In this document: one piece after another, positions 1-5,591 of the stretch
How positions within the stretch are numbered: the first letter of the stretch is position 1
How the letters are laid out: every line of letters starts with the position of its first letter
Origin: Syntrophobacterales bacterium
GTDB lineage: Bacteria > Desulfobacterota > Syntrophorhabdia > Syntrophorhabdales > WCHB1-27
Direction: 5' to 3'
NCBI GenBank assembly: GCA_017881765.1
Contig: JADGQN010000258.1
Location: 1-6,904, forward strand
DNA length: 6,904 nucleotides
The notes under the pieces: model-generated
What the model was told of the DNA's origin: nothing
Database searches by the model: none
Seen by the model: only the letters and a program-made list of their open reading frames with translations
Made by a program: the position numbers and the translations under genes

Positions 1-289
1 CAGGGTACTGGAAACGCCAGTGCATTGAGTTTGCACCGACGCCATGGAGCAACAGCACAACCGGCGCATCCTTAGGCCCTGCGGCCATGTAGCTGAAACG
101 GTCGCCCTCGTAACTAGAAAGCCTCGCAGCCGGTATCTGGGAGAATTGCAAATCGGGGAGCAGCGGGATCCCTGGAATGACGGTCTCTGTTTCGACCGCA
201 GGTGCCGCAACGCATGGCATGGCGCACAATGCCGCCAGCAGAACAATACAAGCGATGACAACGGCCTTGCTTCCCTTTCTTACCTCCAT
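1..289 (-). CDS. exported alpha/beta hydrolase, N-terminal part (runs off the left edge)
   Basis: Only the first 96 codons are in the window. The protein begins with a typical signal peptide: basic residues R4, K5 and K8, a hydrophobic core at about 9-22, and a Val-Ala-Ala cleavage site near residue 29. No lipobox is visible. After a linker, residues 60-71 (SYEGDRFSYMAAG) and 76-96 (strand VVLLL, then H82-G-V-G85, then HWRFQYP) match the start of the alpha/beta hydrolase fold. The HGVG stretch is the usual oxyanion-hole loop. The nucleophile, acid and histidine lie outside the window, so the reaction (esterase, haloalkane or epoxide-type hydrolase) cannot be named. The start is fixed by GGAGG placed 6 bases before the ATG. 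The gene has its own promoter at 355-384, so it is probably a separate transcription unit. The product likely acts in the periplasm or outside the cell. Confidence 0.85.
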   Translation of the reverse strand, partial: MEVRKGSKAVVIACIVLLAALCAMPCVAAPAVETETVIPGIPLLPDLQFSQIPAARLSSYEGDRFSYMAAGPKDAPVVLLLHGVGANSMHWRFQYP

Positions 290-339
290 CTCACACCTCC
301 TTCGCGCTAAAGGATCAGTGAACACGGCTCAATAGATCA

Positions 340-353
340 GGCCAGATCTGACC
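340..353. promoter_or_regulatory. possible operator palindrome at the hydrolase promoter
   Basis: GGCCAGATCTGACC contains the perfect 8-base palindrome CAGATCTG, extended by GG/CC arms after one mismatched pair. It is flanked by GATC on both sides (335-338 and 354-357). It sits directly after the -10 box and covers the predicted transcription start, where a bound repressor would block initiation. No regulator gene is next to it and the site is short, so the role is inference. Confidence 0.35.
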
Positions 354-354
354 G

Positions 355-384
355 ATCATAGCGTGTTACCCAGCACAGTGTCAA
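355..384 (-). promoter_or_regulatory. sigma70-type promoter of the hydrolase gene
   Basis: Read on the minus strand, a perfect -35 box TTGACA (384-379) is followed after 18 bases by TATGAT (360-355), five of six matches to the -10 consensus. Transcription should begin near 348, giving a leader of about 60 bases before the ATG at 289. The box quality and position make this the best promoter in the left part of the window. It was judged by eye only. Confidence 0.65.
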
Positions 385-697
385 TAAGAAGTCCAAGCAA
401 GACTGTACTGTTCAGGATCGATGCCGGGCACGCAAAGGGAACATTGCGTGGACGGTTTTCACTATTGCCGGGTCTAATGTGGAAAGCAGCCGATTGAATA
501 CGAGTTGAATGTTTCAGGAAGCACTCGTCGGGGCTCGAAGAGTACTGTGCACAGGCCTTCCACCACTGGTGTCCGTATGTTTTGTCTGTTACTACAGGCA
601 ATATGGCATTCGGAGTGAGCCATACTGGGAAGCCGGCTAGCCAGGCGGCAAAGTCGGGATAAGAGCTGCGAAGGCGGGACCCGACAATAATGGAGTG

Positions 698-725
698 AAA
701 AAGAAGAAGAGGCTCTGGTAGCGCC
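698..725 (-). terminator. possible intrinsic terminator of the VOC operon
   Basis: On the minus strand a short hairpin (725-711; GGC and CT pair with AG and GCC around one mismatch, loop ACC) is followed by a T-rich run, TCTTCTTCTTTTTC (710-697). It lies about 40 bases past the stop of the last open frame of the leftward operon. The stem is weak, which keeps confidence low. The rest of 385-763 holds no open frame that looks coding on either strand. Confidence 0.3.
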
Positions 726-763
726 AGCGGAGATCCGTCGCCAGTGGATTGATGGACGCTGCT

Positions 764-991
764 TCAGTGTTTTGGCAGCCACGAAACGTTTTCTGCAACC
801 TCCTGCCTCGCTGTCTCCAGACTGTCCCAGTAACATGCTCGACCACCCAAGGAAGCGCCCACCCTTCCGCAACATCGTTCTTTTAGTGATATTCCTCTAG
901 GGCCCATACGTGCCTGAAGGTCGGCGAAAGATATCACCACGCGACGATCGTGTGCATCGTTGTACAGGATACCTACCGCCTCATCCATCAT
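764..991 (-). CDS. hypothetical 75-residue protein, possible third gene of the VOC operon
   Basis: This frame starts 22 bases after the stop of the preceding gene and on the same strand, as expected for an operon. The first third (DEAVGILYNDAHDRRVVISF, then ADLQARM) reads like a structured protein with two strands and a helix. The remainder is rich in Cys, Arg and Gly (ERCCGRVG, GGRACYWDSL) and ends with ENVSWLPKH. Two ATGs in tandem open the frame but no good ribosome binding site precedes them. A terminator-like hairpin follows about 40 bases downstream. I recognise no family. It could be a real small protein, a truncated one, or a chance frame. Confidence 0.4.
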   Translation of the reverse strand: MMDEAVGILYNDAHDRRVVISFADLQARMGPRGISLKERCCGRVGASLGGRACYWDSLETARQEVAENVSWLPKH

Positions 992-1013
992 GATATCTTG
1001 TTATACGGCTGGC

Positions 1014-1400
1014 TCAAAGCCAACGCTGCACCGCCTCGGCCGTATCGCTCGGCTTCGTGTTGAAGCACAGCTTCGCCTGAGGAGCGTGTTCGTGCACCAC
1101 GTTGACTAACCTCTCAAACAAAATGAAGTTGCTTGGAATCGTTCTTATGCCTGCCCCAATGAGGATGCAATCGAACCGCCTCTGCCTGAGTTGGTTTCGA
1201 ACAACTGCCTCTGCAGTTTCACCAAAGTCAGTCAAACACATCTGCACGCTGTAACCAAGCCGAGTCAATTCGTCTTCTGAGGACTTGAGACCGGCCAGTA
1301 CCTTCGCTGCGTCCATGCCAGTGGCCGCATAGTCGGGATGTGAAAAATCAATCAGAGTTGGGTCCAGGCCGATCACCAGTATACTTTTCTCGTTTGTCAC
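1014..1400 (-). CDS. conserved hypothetical Rossmann-like protein (KSILVIGLDP family), 128 aa
   Basis: The GTG at 1400 is chosen as start because GGAGGT lies 5 bases upstream. An ATG at 1436 in the same frame would place that ribosome binding site inside the coding region. The protein opens with strand KSILVIGLDPTLIDF (5-19), then alternates helices and strands: GYSVQMCLTDFGETAEAVV, RFDCILIGAGIR, VNVVHEHAPQAKLCFNT, and ends DTAEAVQRWL. This alternation and the Asp/Gly loops suggest a receiver-like or nucleotide-binding Rossmann fold. No phosphorylatable Asp arrangement or kinase partner is clear. I recall the family as a widespread uncharacterised one in Proteobacteria; no function is known to me. 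It follows the VOC gene by 55 bases on the same strand, so the two are probably co-transcribed. Cytoplasmic: no signal or membrane segment. Confidence 0.8.
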   Translation of the reverse strand: MTNEKSILVIGLDPTLIDFSHPDYAATGMDAAKVLAGLKSSEDELTRLGYSVQMCLTDFGETAEAVVRNQLRQRRFDCILIGAGIRTIPSNFILFERLVNVVHEHAPQAKLCFNTKPSDTAEAVQRWL

Positions 1401-1455
1401 AGTTACCTCCAGGTGGTTAATGCGTGTGCGTACCAATCAGGGCATGACGCAACGA

Positions 1456-1878
1456 TCACCCGACGGGCATGCGTGGCTGGAGCATGCTTACCCTGTTGCC
1501 CTCCGTGTCGATAAATGACACATACAATCCGACGCTGGGTATATCCCACGGTTCTCCCAGTACCTCGCCTCCCGCTTCTTCCACTTTCTTCATATGCTCC
1601 TTAATATCTTCCACCGCAATCACCACCGAGGGATATTGGGCAGGCTTATCGTCCGACTTGGTGAAGAAGCCGCCATTGATGGCGCCGGGGTTCTTCGGGC
1701 GACCTGTTTTTTCATCAGACTCCGTCGTGGTGGCGACCACATAGTTGCCCATTTCCGGGCCTAACATCTGCGTCTTCCAACCGAACACATTCGTATAGAA
1801 CTCAGCCATCCGTTCTCTATCCTCCGCCGGCAATTCGAAATGTACCACCGGATTCATTTTCGCCAGCTTATCTGCCAT
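1456..1878 (-). CDS. VOC family protein (glyoxalase/bleomycin resistance fold), 140 aa
   Basis: A single-chain vicinal oxygen chelate protein of usual length (140 residues) with two beta-alpha-beta-beta-beta modules. Module one has VVHFELPAEDRERMAEFYTNVFGWK (11-35) and the GNYVVATTTE strand. Module two has the SVVIAVEDIKEHMKKVEEAGG strand-helix and the closing strands VGLYVSFIDTEGNRVSMLQP. H13 is in the first metal-ligand position, but the final strand carries Gln (Q134) where many members have Glu, as in the GNRVSMLQP subgroup. Metal binding and catalysis are therefore uncertain, and the substrate cannot be read from sequence. GGAGG lies 6 bases before the ATG, which favours this start over Met8. 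It heads a probable operon with the KSILVIGLDP protein. Confidence 0.9.
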   Translation of the reverse strand: MADKLAKMNPVVHFELPAEDRERMAEFYTNVFGWKTQMLGPEMGNYVVATTTESDEKTGRPKNPGAINGGFFTKSDDKPAQYPSVVIAVEDIKEHMKKVEEAGGEVLGEPWDIPSVGLYVSFIDTEGNRVSMLQPRMPVG

Positions 1879-1933
1879 ACCATCCCTCCTCTCATGCTCT
1901 CAGTCTATCATCCCTCAGGCCTTCTCTTCTAAG

Positions 1934-1961
1934 AACGTAATCTGCCGTTCCTCATTGTCAA
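1934..1961 (-). promoter_or_regulatory. possible promoter of the VOC operon
   Basis: On the minus strand TTGACA (1961-1956) is followed after 16 bases by TACGTT (1939-1934), which matches only three of six -10 positions. It would give a leader of about 50 bases to the ATG at 1878. The perfect -35 box and the location are the support; the -10 box is poor. Confidence 0.4.
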
Positions 1962-2163
1962 GGAACGCCCCAAATCGCTACTGGACGCGCGGGCCGACTC
2001 TCTTACAAGCGGCGCGGTTCACCATTACCATTCGAAAGCCGGTACGAAGGCGAAGAGTATTGATGTGCTACATTACAGGAAGGATTCTTCGACTCGCCGG
2101 AATCAACTGCATTTACAGGTCAGTAAGAAGAAGGGTGGTGACCATTTGATGATTATGAGCTGA
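1957..2163 (+). other. open frame of unknown status (possible gene remnant)
   Basis: From the stop TAA at 1930-1932 this frame stays open for 76 codons to TGA at 2161-2163. It contains no ATG until the Met-Ile-Met just before the stop. The translation looks unusually protein-like: KERPKSLLDARADSL, then GTKAKSIDVLHYRKDSSTR, then NQLHLQVSKKKGGDHLMIM. There is no start codon with a ribosome binding site. It could be the tail of a gene whose front is lost, or a chance frame; I recognise no family. The following 2164-2300 holds short inverted repeats (CTGAAC...GTTCAG at 2160-2213; GGCC-TAT-GGCC near 2173) but no gene. Confidence 0.2.
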
Positions 2164-2301
2164 ACTGTTGGCCTATGGCCATTGCGAGAGAGGAAACTGA
2201 GCGTTCAGAGAATACCGACCGGTAAATCGACAGGGAATCATTGTCATGGAGGGCTGCAAGGGCCCACCGTCAGCGCATTACTCGGAAGGCGATAAATGGT
2301 G

Positions 2302-2330
2302 TTGACAGGGCTCTCATAGCATAGTGTAAA
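2302..2330 (+). promoter_or_regulatory. sigma70-type promoter of the 55-residue protein gene
   Basis: A perfect TTGACA (2302-2307) is followed after 17 bases by TGTAAA (2325-2330), four of six matches to TATAAT at the ideal distance. Transcription would begin near 2337, about 78 bases before the ATG at 2415. The leader contains a small stem, TGAGGC-AA-GCCTCA (2369-2382). Confidence 0.6.
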
Positions 2331-2414
2331 CTCAAGGGTACCTTTTTGTCGTCTGTTGCTGGCAGAATTGAGGCAAGCCTCACCGTTGCAGATGAAGGAG
2401 GCGAAAGAGAGCCT

Positions 2415-2582
2415 ATGAAGAATGTCGAGATCAGTCACGAAAGAAGCAAGCTCATCATCACGGTTGACCTAAACAGAGAGTTCGGGCGGAGCGCGAGCGG
2501 CAAGACAACGATCGTCACGTCCACCGAGGGCAATCAGAAGGTGGGCGATGTATATGTCGGTCTCAACGTTTACAAGAAGTAA
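2415..2582 (+). CDS. small conserved hypothetical protein, 55 aa (FGxSxSGK type)
   Basis: The protein opens with alternating beta-strand segments (NVEISHERSKLIITVDL), then DLNREFGRSASGKTTIVTST (18-37), and closes with VYVGLNVYKK. I recall short proteins of this pattern (strand, DLxxxFGxSxSGKTxIIASTEGN, GLNVYKK) annotated as hypothetical in anaerobic bacteria and archaea. No function is known to me. The SGKT is not a P-loop: it lacks the GxxxxGK spacing and the fold is too short. The frame is open further upstream to 2346, but ATG 2415 is preferred because the protein family pattern begins there. A purine-rich GGAGGCGAAAGAGAG run precedes it, with GGAGG rather far (about 13 bases). It has its own promoter and is followed by a long stem, so it is probably monocistronic. 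Cytoplasmic. Confidence 0.75.
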   Translation: MKNVEISHERSKLIITVDLNREFGRSASGKTTIVTSTEGNQKVGDVYVGLNVYKK

Positions 2583-2595
2583 TGCAGGAACGCGG

Positions 2596-2654
2596 AGGCA
2601 AGCCCAGACGGCGTGAGGGCGCTCCCGTTTCCTATCCGGGTGCCGGGCTTGTCT
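2596..2654 (+). other. long imperfect hairpin after the 55-residue protein gene
   Basis: The outer stem pairs AGGCAAGCCC (2596-2605) with GGGCTTGTCT (2645-2654), ten pairs including one G-U. Inside, GGCGCTC (2618-2624) pairs with GGGTGCC (2638-2644), seven pairs including two G-U. A 12-base bulge lies on the left side. It starts 13 bases after the stop codon. No T-run follows, so it is not a classical intrinsic terminator. It could protect the 3' end of the transcript or be part of a structured RNA or repeat. Confidence 0.45.
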
Positions 2655-2710
2655 GACGCAATGCCCGGGTAAGGCTTCGGCGGACAAACATGGGTTATTA
2701 TCCACCAAAT

Positions 2711-2756
2711 GCTGCAGTAAGCAGCCCGGCTTTCTCAAGCCCTCCCTGTCTATAGT
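2711..2756 (+). promoter_or_regulatory. hairpins and possible -10 box upstream of the SEC-C gene
   Basis: Two small stems lie in tandem: GCTGC-AGTAA-GCAGC (2711-2725) and GGCTT-TCTC-AAGCC (2728-2741). They are followed by TATAGT (2751-2756), five of six matches to a -10 box. There is no convincing -35 box at the right distance; the second stem occupies that place. Transcription from here would start near 2763 and give a leader of about 40 bases. The role is uncertain. Confidence 0.3.
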
Positions 2757-2801
2757 CTCGTTCGCCGGGTGGATAGTGGAGAAACAGTGCATGGAGAGAA
2801 C

Positions 2802-3887
2802 ATGGATATATCATATGTTGCCTTGCATCGCATGACGCAAACGTATATGAAAAAAGAAAAACTATTGCGAAAATTTATGGATAAAAACGGACCGGAAATA
2901 TTCCTGTCCTCGGGAAGAAACATGTCTAATGGGGAGTTGATCGAAAAGCTGAAATCCTTTGGTGTAGCCGTAGATAAGGAGACCTTTGGCGCATGGCTCA
3001 AAAGGTTCTTGTCTGCCGAAGAGATTTCCAGGTGGGTTTTCAATGAAACGAATACAGATCTCCGGAACAGCGATAGCGATTGGGTCTGGATCTGTCTGGC
3101 CGTCCTTTGGGAACGATGGTTTCCGGAAAAACCAAGTCTCGAGATGATCGACGACATGATGCAGGATGGTTACGAAAAAATGGAGAAGAAGGATCTCACA
3201 CGCGCTTGTGAGGTTTGGCTCGCGGTCTGGAGATTATTGCTTTCGATCGCAGAAGAAAAGCGTGTCACCACCATTGCCGAACTGGACAGTATCTTCAGGG
3301 GTACGCAGAGTGTTTTTAACTGGGTTCAAGACCTGGAGATGGAATTGGGAAACGCCGGCATCAGGGAAAGCGCCTTCCATGGTGAGAGGATTTCTTTTTG
3401 CCAGGAGTTTCTCAAAAGATTTACCCGTGAGGACCCGCTTATTACCCAGAATATGAAGCGCGCCCTCGCAGGATCATACTTCGCGTCCGGCGATAAAAGC
3501 AAGGCCGATTCTCTGTTCCTGGAATGGCTGAAGGAAGATCCGGCCTGGGGATGGGGCTGGATAGGCTGGTCGGATTGCCACCGTTCCGGCAGCGAAAACA
3601 ATAAAAATTACGAGCGGGCGGAAACAATCCTCAAAGAGGGGCTTGCGGTTCCAGGCGTCAGAGATAAAGAGTTCATTGCAGAAAGGCTGGAATATCTTTA
3701 TGCAGACATGGGACGTCATGAAGAGCTTGAAGCTCTGCGGCGGAACACCGTACGGCCCACAGAACAGAAAAAGGGCGAAGGCTCTTTCATAGGGAAGAGG
3801 TCACCGGAGAAGAAGACAAGGATAGGCCGTAACGAACCTTGCCCCTGTGGTAGCGGGAAGAAATATAAGAAATGCTGCGGTGGTTGA
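2802..3887 (+). CDS. SEC-C motif protein with TPR-like helical body, 361 aa
   Basis: The last 15 residues hold a canonical SEC-C motif, CPCGSGKKYKKCC, with C347, C349, C358 and C359. In SecA and many other proteins this motif binds zinc and serves as a protein-interaction tag. It is preceded by a basic, probably flexible linker (about 320-342, rich in Lys, Arg, Glu). The body is helical: an N-terminal part with FGAWLKRFLSAEEISRWVF (near 75-95), then GYEKMEKKDLTRACEVWLAVW (about 122-142), and TPR-like units near 221-260 (GSYFASGDKSKADSLFLEWL, WGWGWIGW) and 290-315 (RLEYLYADMGRHEELEALRR). I see no nuclease, kinase or transposase motif. ATG 2802 is chosen for GGAG 5 bases upstream. GTG 2787 (also with GGAG) and GTG 2769 are alternatives that add 5 or 11 residues. 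It faces the minus-strand cluster convergently. Probably a cytoplasmic adaptor; its partner is unknown. Confidence 0.85.
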   Translation: MDISYVALHRMTQTYMKKEKLLRKFMDKNGPEIFLSSGRNMSNGELIEKLKSFGVAVDKETFGAWLKRFLSAEEISRWVFNETNTDLRNSDSDWVWICLAVLWERWFPEKPSLEMIDDMMQDGYEKMEKKDLTRACEVWLAVWRLLLSIAEEKRVTTIAELDSIFRGTQSVFNWVQDLEMELGNAGIRESAFHGERISFCQEFLKRFTREDPLITQNMKRALAGSYFASGDKSKADSLFLEWLKEDPAWGWGWIGWSDCHRSGSENNKNYERAETILKEGLAVPGVRDKEFIAERLEYLYADMGRHEELEALRRNTVRPTEQKKGEGSFIGKRSPEKKTRIGRNEPCPCGSGKKYKKCCGG

Positions 3888-3941
3888 AACAGTGGGCCTC
3901 CCCCCTGGAAAGAGATGAATCCGGTAATAAAGGCGTGTGGC

Positions 3942-3984
3942 AAAAAAGAGATAGTGGATTTGAATTCACAGATTCATGACCCAC
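3942..3984 (-). terminator. possible intrinsic terminator of the minus-strand cluster
   Basis: On the minus strand GTGG (3984-3981) pairs with CCAC (3957-3954), and TGAAT (3976-3972) pairs with ATTCA (3965-3961), with a small internal loop and a 6-base apical loop. The stem is followed by TATCTC and a run of six T (3947-3942). It lies about 70 bases past the stop of the last cluster gene. The stem is AT-rich with an internal loop, hence moderate confidence. No comparable structure serves the SEC-C gene on the other strand. Confidence 0.45.
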
Positions 3985-4052
3985 GGATCCATAATCTTCA
4001 AGTCCCGAAAATAAACTGTATACACTCCAAGATCCCCCAAACAAATGGAGAC

Positions 4053-4475
4053 TCATTCCCGCAGGTATACTGCCGATACCTCAAACGCCTCTTCCGGAGT
4101 GCCGCTCCAACGGCCGTTGTGGAAAAGGCAGGGTTCATACTTTTCGCTGCTGTAAGCGAAGAAAGCCATGGACCAGGAGTCCTTGTTTCCAAAATACCGA
4201 AGGCGACATAGATGGATCGGCGTATTTCTTAATCGTTCCGCATGCTCTTCACGCGTTTCGCCGTATCGTTTCTCATCGTAATTCTTGGGGACATAGGGCT
4301 CGACATAGGCATCAACGTAACAGAATTGCCCCCGAAAGCGCACGTCGATACGAGTGAATTTGCCGGCATAGTGCTCTTCGGCATAGGCGAGGATGCGGCT
4401 TCGGGTCTGTTCTTGATCGGAAGGCGACACCCTCTTTCCGCCGGAATGTGGAGTGTAGACCCAGCTCCGCCTCAT
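4053..4475 (-). CDS. conserved hypothetical protein, 140 aa (GTPEEAF family)
   Basis: The N-terminus MRRSWVYTP is followed by a basic helix, then a strand-rich core: RGQFCYVDAYVEPYVP (48-63), a charged segment with TREEHAERLRNTP (74-86), HLCRLRYFGN (88-97), SWSMAFFAYSSEKYEPC, and GTPEEAFEVSAVYL (125-138). I recall this arrangement (FVDAYVEP, RLRNTPxHLCRLRYFG, GTPEEAFxxSAVYL) in a widespread family annotated only as hypothetical. No catalytic motif, signal peptide or membrane segment is visible. It starts 25 bases after the stop of the pRiA4b ORF-3-like gene, so the two are very likely co-transcribed. The ribosome binding site is weak, consistent with translational coupling. It is the last gene of the cluster. 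Confidence 0.8.
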   Translation of the reverse strand: MRRSWVYTPHSGGKRVSPSDQEQTRSRILAYAEEHYAGKFTRIDVRFRGQFCYVDAYVEPYVPKNYDEKRYGETREEHAERLRNTPIHLCRLRYFGNKDSWSMAFFAYSSEKYEPCLFHNGRWSGTPEEAFEVSAVYLRE

Positions 4476-4500
4476 AAAGGCGCTCTGTGTCGATTATTGT

Positions 4501-4935
4501 TCATTCTTCCCATCTCGGATACTGCTCTGGATTGGGACCAATTACTTTAATCAGCCTTGGATAGGTAACGCCCGGCTCTGGTTCTTTTGTGCCTCGTTCC
4601 TTGCGAACCGCAAACGTCCACTTGTCTCCGAAATCGAATAGATAGAAGAGTTTCTTTCGACCCGTCGGCCAGATGTCGCTCAGGCGGATCCGATAAAAGT
4701 CGTCTTCCTTATCCTCCCATTCCTCCTCCTCGCTCAGCCACTGTTTACGGGCATAGGGGGAGGAACTGTTGGCCAGGAAAAACATGAACGGGTGATCCCG
4801 CCCAAACCCAACCGCATCCTGAATGGCATCGTGCAGGTCATATAGGCATGCGTGTTCCTCTATTTCGATGACGCGCGTACAGGGGTTCTCCAGATAGGCA
4901 CCCCAAACAGCATCAATGGTCAGTGTCAGGATCAT
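4501..4935 (-). CDS. plasmid pRiA4b ORF-3-like protein, 144 aa
   Basis: Family marks are clear: an N-terminal strand (ILTLTID), RVIEIEEHACLYDLHDAIQD (21-40) with AVGFGRDHPFMFFL, and then LFYLFDFGDKWTFAV (96-110). EPEPGVTYPRLIKVIGPNPEQYP (118-140) closes the domain. This is the PRiA4_ORF3 fold (named from an Agrobacterium plasmid; also annotated as an IS1096 passenger protein). Its molecular function is not established. An acidic insert (EEEEWEDKEDD, near 69-79) interrupts the domain. A stop codon lies just upstream of the ATG, so the start is the first possible one, yet no Shine-Dalgarno sequence is visible. No transposase is near, so the passenger name is not supported here. It sits 80 bases after the previous cluster gene and 25 before the next. 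Confidence 0.85.
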   Translation of the reverse strand: MILTLTIDAVWGAYLENPCTRVIEIEEHACLYDLHDAIQDAVGFGRDHPFMFFLANSSSPYARKQWLSEEEEWEDKEDDFYRIRLSDIWPTGRKKLFYLFDFGDKWTFAVRKERGTKEPEPGVTYPRLIKVIGPNPEQYPRWEE

Positions 4936-5015
4936 GGGTTTCTACTATGCCCATGTTCGATGCCACCGGCTGGCATCTCGCATCAATCTCGTTTGTCGCC
5001 GCGTGCAAGCAGAGC

Positions 5016-5426
5016 CTACCAGTTCACTGCCCACGTGGCAAAATCATCAAGGAGTTGGTAGTCTTTGCCTTTTTCCTCTTTAGTAGTCAGCCAGGATAGG
5101 CCAATTTCAAAGTTCTTGTTGTCCGACAGGCGCTTCACCCTGGCGAGCAAATCGTTTTCTTTCACCTCGCCCTCCGCTATGTCTATAAGCTCATACTCAT
5201 CGGTATAGGATGGATTCGTTTTTTTCAGCTTCTCGTATTCAGAACGACTGCCCGGACCGATGACGTATTTTTCTTCCCAGGGAAAGTCCTCGCGACCGGT
5301 GAGAACCATTTTCCGATCGAACTGCTGGAGAAGGTAGCTCCTGTACCTCAAAAGAGTTTTCTTGGAAACTTCCGGAACCTTTTTAGTACCGAACACCTTG
5401 GCAATGCGTGCTTCGTCAGCGTCCAT
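5016..5426 (-). CDS. conserved hypothetical protein, 136 aa (FPWEE / IGLSWL type)
   Basis: Residues 22-36 form a helix (KKTLLRYRSYLLQQF), followed by LTGREDFPWEEKYV (42-55), a charged stretch with KKTNPSYTDEYELIDI, and the motifs LLARVKRLSDNKNFEIGLSWL (93-113). YQLLDDFATWAVNW closes the protein. I recall similar sequences annotated as hypothetical or as calcium-binding protein. The order of elements (aromatic-Pro strand, acidic segment, strand pair, a final DD-aromatic-W helix) resembles the cyanobacterial CcbP calcium-binding family, but this is a loose likeness. AAAGGA lies just before the ATG as a short-spaced ribosome binding site. Downstream, 80 bases separate it from the pRiA4b ORF-3-like gene. 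No membrane or export signals. Confidence 0.8.
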   Translation of the reverse strand: MDADEARIAKVFGTKKVPEVSKKTLLRYRSYLLQQFDRKMVLTGREDFPWEEKYVIGPGSRSEYEKLKKTNPSYTDEYELIDIAEGEVKENDLLARVKRLSDNKNFEIGLSWLTTKEEKGKDYQLLDDFATWAVNW

Positions 5427-5544
5427 TATCCTTTCCTTTCGTGGGCTCGGCGTTCACCTACCTGCTTTCTTTTTTTTGCCGGCCTTGATTCGCATGTTAT
5501 GACCAATTCCACGATGATCAACTCATCCCCGGTAGGCTTTTGTT

Positions 5545-5574
5545 GGTGAACTGACCGGTTCCACCACGGCGTGG
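5545..5574 (-). other. paired hairpins after the Cys/His protein gene
   Basis: On the plus strand GGTGAAC (5545-5551) pairs with GTTCCACC (5558-5565) with one bulged base and a 6-base loop. Overlapping it, CCAC (5564-5567) pairs with GTGG (5571-5574), so the two folds compete. They lie about 20 bases past the stop of the gene ending at 5592. There is no T-run, so termination is doubtful. The rest of 5427-5544 shows no convincing gene. Confidence 0.3.
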
Positions 5575-5591
5575 AAATCCATTGTGCGGCC

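Noticed and set aside
474..875. Minus-strand 133-codon frame
   Set aside because: Serine, arginine and cysteine-rich translation without structure, no ribosome binding site, and it overlaps the more plausible 764-991 frame and the terminator-like hairpin.
2436..2520. SGKT in the 55-residue protein as a P-loop
   Set aside because: The GxxxxGK[ST] spacing is absent and the protein is far too short for an NTPase domain.
2583..2768. Known riboswitch or group II intron remnant
   Set aside because: The stems do not match a riboswitch consensus I can recall, and no domain V-like hairpin or reverse transcriptase frame is present.
4242..4550. Plus-strand 102-codon frame opposite the GTPEEAF and pRiA4b ORF-3-like genes
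   Set aside because: It spans the gap and the ends of two well supported minus-strand genes, and its translation shows no family pattern.
4501..4935. Mobile element, because pRiA4b ORF-3 proteins are also named IS1096 passenger proteins
   Set aside because: No transposase, terminal inverted repeats or target duplications were seen around the gene.
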